A stretch of DNA of 64,000 nucleotides from an uncultured Clostridia bacterium (GTDB lineage Bacteria > Bacillota > Clostridia > Peptostreptococcales > Anaerovoracaceae), in the NCBI GenBank assembly GCA_945830395.1, contig CALZYE010000003.1, positions 1-64,000 of the forward strand, read 5' to 3'. The notes beneath the pieces are model-generated. The model searched no databases, was not told the origin of the DNA, and saw nothing but the letters and a program-made list of their open reading frames with translations. Both the position numbers and the translations under genes were made by a program. Position 1 is the first letter of the stretch; every line of letters begins with the position of its first letter. Positions 19,636 through 27,791 of the stretch are shown here, piece after piece.

Positions 19636-22600
19636 ATGAGGTTAGGTATTGATATCGGTTCCACAACAGTTAAGCTTGTGGTAACTGATGCAGAAGGAAA
19701 TATTAGATATTCCAGGTACGAAAGACATTTATCTAATGTCTTTGAGAAAGTAAATGAACTGATCGAAGACATGTATGATGAAATGGGAGATATTAAACTT
19801 AGGGCAGTGATTACAGGCTCCGGAGGCTTATCTCTCGCAAAACTTATAAAGATAAGATTTGAACAGGAAGTTATTGCTTGCAGTAAAGCCGTGGAAGAGT
19901 TGATTCCCGACACTGAAGTTGCAGTTGAGCTCGGTGGCGAGGATGCGAAGATTACATTCTACGGAGCTACCGTCGAACAAAGAATGAACGGAACCTGTGC
20001 AGGAGGTACGGGTGCTTTTATTGACCAGATGGCAATTCTGCTGAACACAGATGCTATGGGTCTGAACGAAGCTGCGAAACGGCACAAGATGGTATATCCG
20101 ATTGCAGCAAGGTGCGGAGTTTTTGCAAAGACCGACATTCAGCCTTTAATTAATGAGGGGGCATCTATTCCAGATTTAGCCGCATCTATATTTCAGGCGG
20201 TAGTAAACCAGACTATAAGCGGTCTGGCATGTGGCCATGTTATAAAAGGGAATGTGGCATTTTTAGGCGGACCTTTGTCATTTCTATCAGAATTGAGAAA
20301 AGCTTTTGTAAACACGCTGAATCTGAAGGAAGATGAAATCATTTTCCCGGAAGACTCAAAATATTTTGTTGCCATAGGCGCGGCAATGCTGGCAAAGACT
20401 CAGCCGGAAATAATGCTTTCAGACATAATTTACAGAATGAAAAATGCCGATATGGTTTCCATGTCTGAGACAAAACATGTAAAACCCCTTTTCAACAATG
20501 ATGAAGAATATGATGAGTTCATCCTGAGACATGAAAAAGATAAAATTAACCGTAAGGATATAAAAAAGGTCAAAGGTAATGTTTTTCTTGGAATAGATGC
20601 AGGCTCTACCACTACAAAGGCAGCACTTATCGATGAGGAAAAGAACCTTCTGTATTCCTTTTACAAGGGGAATCAGGGAAATCCCGTGGATGCGGTTAAG
20701 ACGATGCTATATGAGCTTTATGATCAGCTTCCGCAGGAGGCTGTCATTGCAAATACTGCTGTTACCGGATATGGTGAAAACCTTATCAAAGCGGCTTTTA
20801 GGGCTGATTTCGGTGAAATCGAAACTATGGCCCATTACAAGGCTGCAGAAGAGTTTCTGCCCGGTGTGGACTTTATCCTGGATATAGGCGGTCAGGATAT
20901 GAAATGCATGAAAATCAAGGACGGTGCAATTTACAACATAATGCTGAATGAGGCTTGTTCTTCCGGTTGCGGCTCGTTTTTGGAAACCTATGCAAAGTCG
21001 GTTAATCTGGATACTTATGCATTTGCAAAAGAGGCATTATTTGCCGAAAATCCGGTTGATCTTGGAACCAGATGTACCGTTTTTATGAACTCAAAGGTTA
21101 AACAGGCACAGAAAGAAGGAGCATCCATAGGTGATATTTCTGCCGGCTTGTCATACTCTGTCATAAAAAATGCCTTATATAAGGTTATAAAGCTTAGAAA
21201 CAGCGAAAATACAGGAAAGAAAATTGTTGTTCAGGGCGGAACCTTTATGAACGATGCTGTTCTCAGAAGTCTTGAGCAGATTATAGAGAAGAATGTTGTA
21301 AGACCTGACATTGCAGGTCTTATGGGAGCGTACGGCTGTGCTTTGATCGCTAAGAATCAATATGTAGAAGGCACAAGGTCAGGTATTTTAGAACGGAGCG
21401 AACTTGACTACTTTCAAATGGAGCATTCCAACGGAAGATGCAAACAGTGTGAAAATCAATGTATTTTGACCATCAATAAATTTAGTGACGGAACCAGGTT
21501 TGTAACCGGAAACCGATGTGAAAAGGGAGCAGGCGGCGCTATGCACAACAAACAGGTTCCTAATCTCTATGATTATAAACTTAGAAGATTATTTAACTAT
21601 AAACCTTTGGATGATTTTGAGGCATCGAGAGGAACTGTTGCAATTCCAAGGGTTCTAAACATGTACGAGGATTATCCTTTTTGGTTTACCTTGTTTACGG
21701 AGCTGAAATTTCAGGTTAAACTGTCGCCGCTGTCAACCAAGGCGATATATAATTTGGGAATTGACAGTATTTCTTCTGATACCGCTTGTTATCCTGCAAA
21801 GCTTGTTCACGGGCATATAAAATGGCTGGTTGACAAAGGGCATAAATTTATTTTTTATCCAAGTCTTAACTATGAGGAAAATGAGGATAAAAAATCTCCA
21901 AACCACTATAACTGCCCGATAGTTGCAACATATCCGGAAGTCATTGCAAATAATATGGATGATATTTTGGAAGAAAAGGGCGTTAATTTTCTGCATCCCT
22001 TTTTACCATTTGACAACGACACCAGACTTGTGAAAGAACTGAAGTTGGCATTTGAAAACTTCCACATCAAGAAAGATGAAATCATCAAGGCGGTTGGCAA
22101 AGCCAGGAAAGAACATCATCGCTTCAAAAGTGATATGAGAAAACAAGGGGAATACGCTATTAAATATGCCAGAGATCATGGAAAAAAAATCGTCATTTTA
22201 GCGGGGAGACCATATCATTTGGACCCTGAGATAAACCACGGCATAGACAAGATGATAAATTCCTTTGATTTAGTCGTTGTAACGGAGGACTCCGTATCCT
22301 CTATGGTGGATTTGGCAAGACCTATAAGAGTTTTGGATCAATGGATGTATCACTCAAGGCTTTATAAAGCCGCCACATTTGCGGGAAAGCACAACGATAT
22401 AGAGCTTATTCAGCTCAACTCTTTTGGCTGTGGCTTAGATGCGGTTACCACCGATCAGGTGGAAGAAATTTGTAACAGAAACAACAAACTTTACACGGTT
22501 CTTAAAATCGACGAAGTTTCCAATTTGGGAGCAGCAAAGATCAGGGTGCGGTCTCTCAAGGCGGCAATGGAAGAACGGGAAAAGAACGATATAAAGGCTA

Positions 22601-23877
22601 CGCCTTCAAATATCCCTGAAAAGAGAGTTGTTTTTACCAAAGACATGAAAAAATCTTACACCATATTAATTCCACAGATGTCGCCGATTCATTTTAAATA
22701 CATGAAGGAAGCCATAGGCTCATGTGGATATAATGTGGAATTGCTGCCTTCGGTAGATAAAAATTCTGTTGAGGAAGGCTTGAGATATATAAACAACGAT
22801 GTATGCTATCCGACTATAGTTACACTCGGGCAGATAATTTCCGCTTTAAAATCGGGGAAATATGATTTAAACAGGACCGCGGTACTCATGTCTCAGACAG
22901 GAGGCGGATGCAGGGCAAGCAACTATGTAGCGCTTCTTCGCAAAGCCCTCAAAGACCTGGATATGGGTCAGATTCCGGTGGTTTCATTCAATGCGGTGGG
23001 ACTTGAGAAAAATCCGGGATTCAGAATAACCTCGAAAATGGCGTTTATGCTTACAATTGCGTGTATTTACGGGGATTTGATTATGAGAGTTCTGTATGCC
23101 ACAAGACCTTATGAGAAAATTGCCGGAACATGTGATAAGCTGTTAGAAAAATGGTATCAGCCTGTGGTTGATAATATCCTCAACTTCAGAAGGAAACAGT
23201 ATGTTAAAAACATAACTGAAATAATTTCAGATTTTGACAATGTGGAGAGAACAGGAGAAATTAAACCCAAGGTCGGTGTAGTAGGAGAGATTCTCGTAAA
23301 ATACCACCCCAATGCCAATAACGATATTGTGGGAACTATTGAAGATGAAGGCGGAGAAGCCGTCGTTTTGGATTTAATTGACTTTTTCCTATACGGTTTT
23401 GAAAGCGAGAGGTTTAACTACGAACACCTTTCAGGAAAATGGAAGGTTATGAAAATAAACGAGATTGCCAAGAACTTAGTGGAGAAATTGAGGGAAGCCG
23501 TACGGGAACCTTTGAGAAACAGCAAACACTTCATAGCACCTGACAGAATTGAAAAAACGGCAGATGCGGCATCAGAAATCCTTTCCATAGGGAATCAGTG
23601 CGGCGAAGGCTGGCTTCTTACGGGAGAAATGGCAGAGTTAATAAAAAACGGCGTCGAAAATATCGTGTGCCTTCAGCCATTTGCTTGTCTTCCCAATCAT
23701 GTTACCGGAAAGGGAATGATGAAAGCTATTAGAAAGAGGTACCCTGAAGCCAATATAACAGCCATAGACTTTGATCCCGGTGCCAGCGATGTAAATCAGC
23801 TTAATAGAATAAAGCTTATGATGAGCACCGCACATAAAAATTTAGAAAAGAAACAAAAAAATATTTCAAATGACTAA
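19636..23877 (+). CDS. 2-hydroxyacyl-CoA dehydratase activase / dehydratase fusion protein (two BcrAD/BadFG ATPase domains + DUF2229 + HgdD-like)
   Basis: Two ASKHA activase domains (MRLGIDIGSTTVKLVV ... NGTCAGGTGAFIDQMA; VFLGIDAGSTTTKAAL ... NEACSSGCGSFLETYA) followed by CoA-substrate dehydratase-like regions in one 1413-aa ORF. Confidence 0.92.
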   Translation: MRLGIDIGSTTVKLVVTDAEGNIRYSRYERHLSNVFEKVNELIEDMYDEMGDIKLRAVITGSGGLSLAKLIKIRFEQEVIACSKAVEELIPDTEVAVELGGEDAKITFYGATVEQRMNGTCAGGTGAFIDQMAILLNTDAMGLNEAAKRHKMVYPIAARCGVFAKTDIQPLINEGASIPDLAASIFQAVVNQTISGLACGHVIKGNVAFLGGPLSFLSELRKAFVNTLNLKEDEIIFPEDSKYFVAIGAAMLAKTQPEIMLSDIIYRMKNADMVSMSETKHVKPLFNNDEEYDEFILRHEKDKINRKDIKKVKGNVFLGIDAGSTTTKAALIDEEKNLLYSFYKGNQGNPVDAVKTMLYELYDQLPQEAVIANTAVTGYGENLIKAAFRADFGEIETMAHYKAAEEFLPGVDFILDIGGQDMKCMKIKDGAIYNIMLNEACSSGCGSFLETYAKSVNLDTYAFAKEALFAENPVDLGTRCTVFMNSKVKQAQKEGASIGDISAGLSYSVIKNALYKVIKLRNSENTGKKIVVQGGTFMNDAVLRSLEQIIEKNVVRPDIAGLMGAYGCALIAKNQYVEGTRSGILERSELDYFQMEHSNGRCKQCENQCILTINKFSDGTRFVTGNRCEKGAGGAMHNKQVPNLYDYKLRRLFNYKPLDDFEASRGTVAIPRVLNMYEDYPFWFTLFTELKFQVKLSPLSTKAIYNLGIDSISSDTACYPAKLVHGHIKWLVDKGHKFIFYPSLNYEENEDKKSPNHYNCPIVATYPEVIANNMDDILEEKGVNFLHPFLPFDNDTRLVKELKLAFENFHIKKDEIIKAVGKARKEHHRFKSDMRKQGEYAIKYARDHGKKIVILAGRPYHLDPEINHGIDKMINSFDLVVVTEDSVSSMVDLARPIRVLDQWMYHSRLYKAATFAGKHNDIELIQLNSFGCGLDAVTTDQVEEICNRNNKLYTVLKIDEVSNLGAAKIRVRSLKAAMEEREKNDIKATPSNIPEKRVVFTKDMKKSYTILIPQMSPIHFKYMKEAIGSCGYNVELLPSVDKNSVEEGLRYINNDVCYPTIVTLGQIISALKSGKYDLNRTAVLMSQTGGGCRASNYVALLRKALKDLDMGQIPVVSFNAVGLEKNPGFRITSKMAFMLTIACIYGDLIMRVLYATRPYEKIAGTCDKLLEKWYQPVVDNILNFRRKQYVKNITEIISDFDNVERTGEIKPKVGVVGEILVKYHPNANNDIVGTIEDEGGEAVVLDLIDFFLYGFESERFNYEHLSGKWKVMKINEIAKNLVEKLREAVREPLRNSKHFIAPDRIEKTADAASEILSIGNQCGEGWLLTGEMAELIKNGVENIVCLQPFACLPNHVTGKGMMKAIRKRYPEANITAIDFDPGASDVNQLNRIKLMMSTAHKNLEKKQKNISND

Positions 23878-23885
23878 AATGGTTA

Positions 23886-23914
23886 TTGACTTCCCCTTAC
23901 ATGGGTGTTAGCAT
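23886..23914 (+). promoter_or_regulatory. Candidate promoter for the VaFE-gene leader RNA
   Basis: TTGACT - 17 bp - TAGCAT just after the stop of the dehydratase fusion gene. Confidence 0.4.
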
Positions 23915-23920
23915 GGAATT

Positions 23921-24121
23921 GTAAAAAAATGTCAACGGGAAATCAATTGGGACTTCTTGGACTTTGAAAACCGCTTATGCCGTATTTCAAGGTTTATGAG
24001 GTCCTATTTTCTTTAGATTTCTTATGACAGCTCATGAATGTAAAATAGGAAATCAATGTACTTAAATACTTTCATGTCATTTTTTATGAAAGGCTTTGCA
24101 CAATGCAAAGCTATTTTTTTG
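23921..24121 (+). ncRNA. Candidate structured 5' leader RNA ending in an intrinsic terminator (possible riboswitch/attenuator)
   Basis: Several helices visible by eye: ACTTTGAAA/TTTCAAGGT (23961-23993), CCTATTTT/AAAATAGG (24003-24049), CTTTCAT/ATGAAAG (24069-24092), then the terminator. GGAAATCAAT occurs twice (23938, 24048). Confidence 0.5.
24093..24121 (+). terminator. Intrinsic terminator upstream of the VaFE surface protein gene
   Basis: GCTTTGCA-CAA-TGCAAAGC followed by TATTTTTTTG; located between the putative leader and the RBS/GTG start. Confidence 0.8.
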
Positions 24122-24149
24122 TCAGAAAAATAATATTGGGGGAGAAAAA

Positions 24150-26663
24150 GTGGATATTATAAGAAAAAACAAAGGGAATTTTTTAATCGTTATTGTGATG
24201 CTTCTGTTTATTGCCAGTTTTAATTTCATATTTGATACAGCAGATGGAAAAAACGCCTATGGAATGACAAGATCAAAATATTCTTGGGACAACAATGTAA
24301 ATGACAAGACGCTGAACAGAAAAAACGGTACACCGTACGGAACAGGTTCAGGGCAACTTGTGTGCACCACATATGTTTCGTGGGCATTACATAATCTGTA
24401 CAAGGTCATTGGGTACCCGTCAGGCGGAATAGTAACCACGCATTATAACTGGTTGAGAAACAATGCAAAACGCGTGTGTACAATTTCATCTCCGTCTTTG
24501 TATAAGAAATACAAGAAAAGGATTAAACCGGGAGACATAGTAGTTTATAATACAGGCAGCAACTTTAGAGGTATATGGGTACACATAGCTATAGTAGGAG
24601 GGGATTCCAGAACACTGCATCATGCGATAAGCAGCGGAGTAAGTTACAAATATACTGTCGGAGGTTGGCTTGGAGAAGCGGCAGATGTGAGAAAACAGGC
24701 AGCTTCCTGCAAAGTCTACAGGCTTTTATCTCCAAAGGAAGGAAAACTGACCGTAACAAAGTCGGCAAGTAAAAATATAAAAATCGTGAGTAAACTAAAA
24801 AATTATAGCCTAAAGGGGGCAGTTTATAAAGTCTACAAGAAAAAATCAAAACATGAAGTTCATACATTTAAAACCGATGAAAAAGGGAAAAGCCATACAT
24901 GGACTGCAAAACCCGGGACTTATTATATTAAGGAGACGAAAGCACCCAAACATTTTAAAAAGGATAAAAAATGGTATAAGGTGATTCTTAAACCGGGAGA
25001 AAAAAGAACATTCAAAGCAAGTGATATGCCGCTGTTTACAAAATCCGGATTTTTGCTGAGAAAAATGTCCGAAAATACCAAGAAACCCCTTCAAGGGGCA
25101 ATATACGAGGTGAAATATTACGACAATGACCACAATCAGATTAAAGGAAAACCGGTAAAAAAATGGAAGATAAAAACTGACATAAACGGCTATGCGGACC
25201 TTGGCAATAATGAACATTTAGAAGAAGGCAGCCCTTTTAGAGATGAAAAGAAGGAGGTTGTCTTACCCTTCGGTACATATTCATACAGAGAGGTAAAAGC
25301 GCCTGAAGGCTATGAACTGGACAATAAAACATACACAGCTAAGCAGGTAAATGATGTTAAATACAACATAAAGAATGTGTCTGATAAAAGTATTACACCT
25401 GAGATTAAAACAAGAGCAATGGACGAAAATACCAATTCCAATATTTTATCATTCGGAAAGAATACAAAAGTTTCGGACAGAATTAAATATTATAATCTTG
25501 AAAAAGGTGAAAGCTATACGATTAAAGGAAGAATTGTAAACAAAGCAACAGAAAAAACCGAGAGCAGCAGCGGAAAACCTGTAATTTCTGAAAAAACTTT
25601 CACACCAAAGGAAAGGGACGGTGAAATTACCCTGAATTATTTATTAGATTCGAGAAAATTGTCGGGAAAAACATTGGTAATATTTGAAGAACTGTATTTT
25701 AAAGGGAAAAAAATCGCTTCACATTGCGATAAATTCGACTCAAAACAGACTCTTTATTCACCACATATAAAGACAAAGGCTCTGGACGACTGTACCAAAG
25801 ATTCCATCACTCAATTATCAAAGAAGACCACAGTGATTGACAAGGTTAAGTATAGCAATTTAAATCCCGGTGAAAATTATAAGATATACGGAACGATAGT
25901 GGATAAGAAGACAGGAAAACCTGTTTTAAACAGCAAGGGAGAGAAAATTACAGGTGAAAAAATATTTAGAGCAGAGGCATCGGATGGCGAGGCAGAAGTT
26001 CAATTCAACCTGAATACAGAATATCTGGCGGGAAAAACTACAGTAATATTTGAAAAATGTTTTTACAATAATAAATTGATTGCCGTTCACCACGACATAA
26101 AAGATAAAAACCAGACCGTTAAAATTCCAAGCTTGAGAACCAAGGCCAAAATAAATACAGGCGAAAATAATCCTGGCGATGAAAAAGGATTTGTTTCGGT
26201 TGTTGACAGGGTTAAATATTATAATTTGATTGCAGGTAAATCCTACAGTATTTCGGGAATTTTAATGGATAAGGAAAGTGGAAAGACGCTGTTAAGTGCA
26301 GAAAATAAAACTATAAAAGCCGAAAAAAACTTTATTCCTAAAGGTTCAAAGGGGGATTTAGAAATTGAATTTAAAGTTGAGAGGAAAGTTTTGCGCGGAA
26401 AGAGAGTTGTCGTTTTTGAAGATTGTTTTTTGAATAATATAAAGATTGCAAGTCACGCTGATATTAACGATAAGGATCAAACAGTGGAAATGGAGCATGT
26501 TATACCTGAGGCGAAAGATAAACAGAAGGAAAAGACAAACAGTCACAGGGTTCAAACGGGAGATAAATCTACGCTGTGGAAGTTTATTATTTTACTGATT
26601 TCCACTCAAATTTTGCTTGCCGGGATTATTTTTACCAAATTCTTGAAAACTACCATTAGGTAG
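24150..26663 (+). CDS. Secreted surface protein: cysteine-peptidase-like (NlpC/P60 or CHAP-like) head, two SpaA/Cna-B-like domains, three VaFE (T-Q ester-type) repeats, C-terminal TM anchor
   Basis: GTG start preceded by GGGGGAG. Signal peptide MDIIRKNKGNFLIVIVMLLFIASFNFIF; VCTTYVSWAL...KPGDIVVY...HIAIVGG; APEGYELDNKTY; VIFEELYF, VIFEKCFY, VVFEDCFL; C-terminus RVQTGDKSTLWKFIILLISTQILLAGIIFTKFLKTTIR. The tracked ORF start (24096, TTG) lies inside the terminator. Confidence 0.8.
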   Translation: MDIIRKNKGNFLIVIVMLLFIASFNFIFDTADGKNAYGMTRSKYSWDNNVNDKTLNRKNGTPYGTGSGQLVCTTYVSWALHNLYKVIGYPSGGIVTTHYNWLRNNAKRVCTISSPSLYKKYKKRIKPGDIVVYNTGSNFRGIWVHIAIVGGDSRTLHHAISSGVSYKYTVGGWLGEAADVRKQAASCKVYRLLSPKEGKLTVTKSASKNIKIVSKLKNYSLKGAVYKVYKKKSKHEVHTFKTDEKGKSHTWTAKPGTYYIKETKAPKHFKKDKKWYKVILKPGEKRTFKASDMPLFTKSGFLLRKMSENTKKPLQGAIYEVKYYDNDHNQIKGKPVKKWKIKTDINGYADLGNNEHLEEGSPFRDEKKEVVLPFGTYSYREVKAPEGYELDNKTYTAKQVNDVKYNIKNVSDKSITPEIKTRAMDENTNSNILSFGKNTKVSDRIKYYNLEKGESYTIKGRIVNKATEKTESSSGKPVISEKTFTPKERDGEITLNYLLDSRKLSGKTLVIFEELYFKGKKIASHCDKFDSKQTLYSPHIKTKALDDCTKDSITQLSKKTTVIDKVKYSNLNPGENYKIYGTIVDKKTGKPVLNSKGEKITGEKIFRAEASDGEAEVQFNLNTEYLAGKTTVIFEKCFYNNKLIAVHHDIKDKNQTVKIPSLRTKAKINTGENNPGDEKGFVSVVDRVKYYNLIAGKSYSISGILMDKESGKTLLSAENKTIKAEKNFIPKGSKGDLEIEFKVERKVLRGKRVVVFEDCFLNNIKIASHADINDKDQTVEMEHVIPEAKDKQKEKTNSHRVQTGDKSTLWKFIILLISTQILLAGIIFTKFLKTTIR
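25396..26492 (+). repeat. Three tandem VaFE-like protein repeats (coding repeats)
   Basis: Each unit starts [EHL][IL][KR]T[KR]A and ends D[SK][KD]QT: IKTRAMD..KQTLY, IKTKALD..NQTVK, LRTKAKI..DQTVE, with a central V[IV]FE motif. Confidence 0.75.
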
Positions 26664-26671
26664 TGTATAAT
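26643..26671 (+). promoter_or_regulatory. Sigma-A promoter for yebC overlapping the end of the VaFE CDS
   Basis: TTGAAA - 17 bp - TATAAT. Confidence 0.7.
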
Positions 26672-26719
26672 ATACGAGTTATTTTTAATAAGAAATATTA
26701 TACAGAAGGAGGTGTCTCC

Positions 26720-27439
26720 ATGGGAAGACACGGTACAATAGCAGGAAGAAAAGCGGCACAGGATTCTAAGAGATCCGCTCTTTTTACCAAATACGCAAAG
26801 ACCATAACAGTTGCGGCTAAGGACGGGGGAGACCCTGAGTATAATTCTGCCCTTCGTGTTGCTATCGAAAAGGCAAAGGGCATAGGAATGCCGAATGACA
26901 ATATAAATCGTGCAATTAAAAAAGGTACGGGAGAACTGGGTGGTGCCTCGTATGAAGAACTTAAATTTGAAGGATATGGTGCAGGCGGAGTTGCCATTAT
27001 TGTTGATTGCCTTACGGACAATACAAACAGAACTACATCGGCAGTTCGATCTTCTTTTGATAAACACGGCGGAAATTTGGGAACACCGGGATGCGTTTCA
27101 TACATGTTCTCAAGAAAAGGTGTTATTCTGATTGAAAAAAGCGATGAAATTGATGAAGATGTTCTGATGGATGCAGCGCTTGAAGCAGGAGCGGAGGATA
27201 TGGTGAATAATGAAGACAGTTTTGAAATTATCGCAGAGCCTTCCGACTATCTTGCAGTGGATGAGGCACTTAGAAAGGCGGGGTACGATTTGGTTGAATC
27301 TGAAATAAGCTATGTTCCTTCGGTGGAAAGCACTCCTGATGAGAATGATCTTAAGAAATTAAAGAAGCTGGTGGATGTGCTTGAGGATAATGATGATGTG
27401 CAGTCGGTAAATACCAACTGTGCAATAGATTTGGAATAA
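26720..27439 (+). CDS. YebC/PmpR family DNA-binding regulatory protein
   Basis: MGRHGTIAGRKAAQDSKRSALFTKYAKTITVAAKDGGDPEYNSALR. Strong RBS AGAAGGAGGTG; start trimmed to 26720. Confidence 0.95.
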   Translation: MGRHGTIAGRKAAQDSKRSALFTKYAKTITVAAKDGGDPEYNSALRVAIEKAKGIGMPNDNINRAIKKGTGELGGASYEELKFEGYGAGGVAIIVDCLTDNTNRTTSAVRSSFDKHGGNLGTPGCVSYMFSRKGVILIEKSDEIDEDVLMDAALEAGAEDMVNNEDSFEIIAEPSDYLAVDEALRKAGYDLVESEISYVPSVESTPDENDLKKLKKLVDVLEDNDDVQSVNTNCAIDLE

Positions 27440-27473
27440 AGGGTAAGCTTATTAAAATGCTTTAGAATTATTC

Positions 27474-27520
27474 AAGAAGTCATGTATGCTTTATACGGCA
27501 TTTTTGACTTCTTTTGCTTT
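27474..27520 (+). terminator. Intrinsic terminator after yebC
   Basis: AAGAAGTCA ... TGACTTCTTTT long hairpin. Confidence 0.65.
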
Positions 27521-27534
27521 GCAAGTAAATACTG

Positions 27535-27563
27535 TTGTTATTTACATGGCAAAGTAGTATAAT
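27535..27563 (+). promoter_or_regulatory. Sigma-A promoter for the 6S-like ncRNA
   Basis: TTGTTA - 17 bp - TATAAT; start of the rod-like RNA ~7 nt downstream. Confidence 0.65.
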
Positions 27564-27569
27564 TTAGTT

Positions 27570-27746
27570 GCCTGGAACATTTGTTGAGGGCTCTTAATTG
27601 AACCTACAACACTTAATAGGGAATCCGGAGTTTATTGCGGGCTGTCATGCCTCTTAGAGAGGACGGCAAAACACGATGGCAGGATACCCACCTATCTTTG
27701 CGATAGGCGTCAATTAAGTCCTGACGGTGTTTCTGGGTTATTTTTA
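27570..27746 (+). ncRNA. ssrS: Probable 6S RNA (rod-shaped ncRNA with central bubble)
   Basis: ~177 nt. Closing stem CCTGGAACA (27571-27579)/TGTTTCTGGG (27728-27737) and CTTAATTGA (27593-27601)/TCAATTAAG (27710-27718); 3' bubble hairpin CCTATC-TTTGC-GATAGG; terminal stem CTGTCAT/ATGGCAG. T-rich end; no ORF. Confidence 0.6.
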
Positions 27747-27791
27747 TAAGTTGAAACGATTGGCATTGAGAAATATATATTGGACAAAGTT

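Noticed and set aside
23921-24121. Assignment of the leader RNA to the c-di-GMP-I or -II riboswitch class
   Set aside because: Considered because adhesin genes are often so controlled, but the conserved cores of those classes are not recognisable by eye. Left as unassigned.
24096-24149. ORF-track start (TTG at 24096) for the VaFE surface protein
   Set aside because: It lies inside the terminator hairpin and has no RBS. GTG at 24150 has GGGGGAG upstream and is followed immediately by a signal peptide.
26663-26719. Upstream GTG start for yebC (MYNIRVIFNKKYYTEGGVS)
   Set aside because: Overlaps the predicted promoter -10 box. The conserved YebC N-terminus MGRHGTIAGRK at 26720 has a strong RBS.
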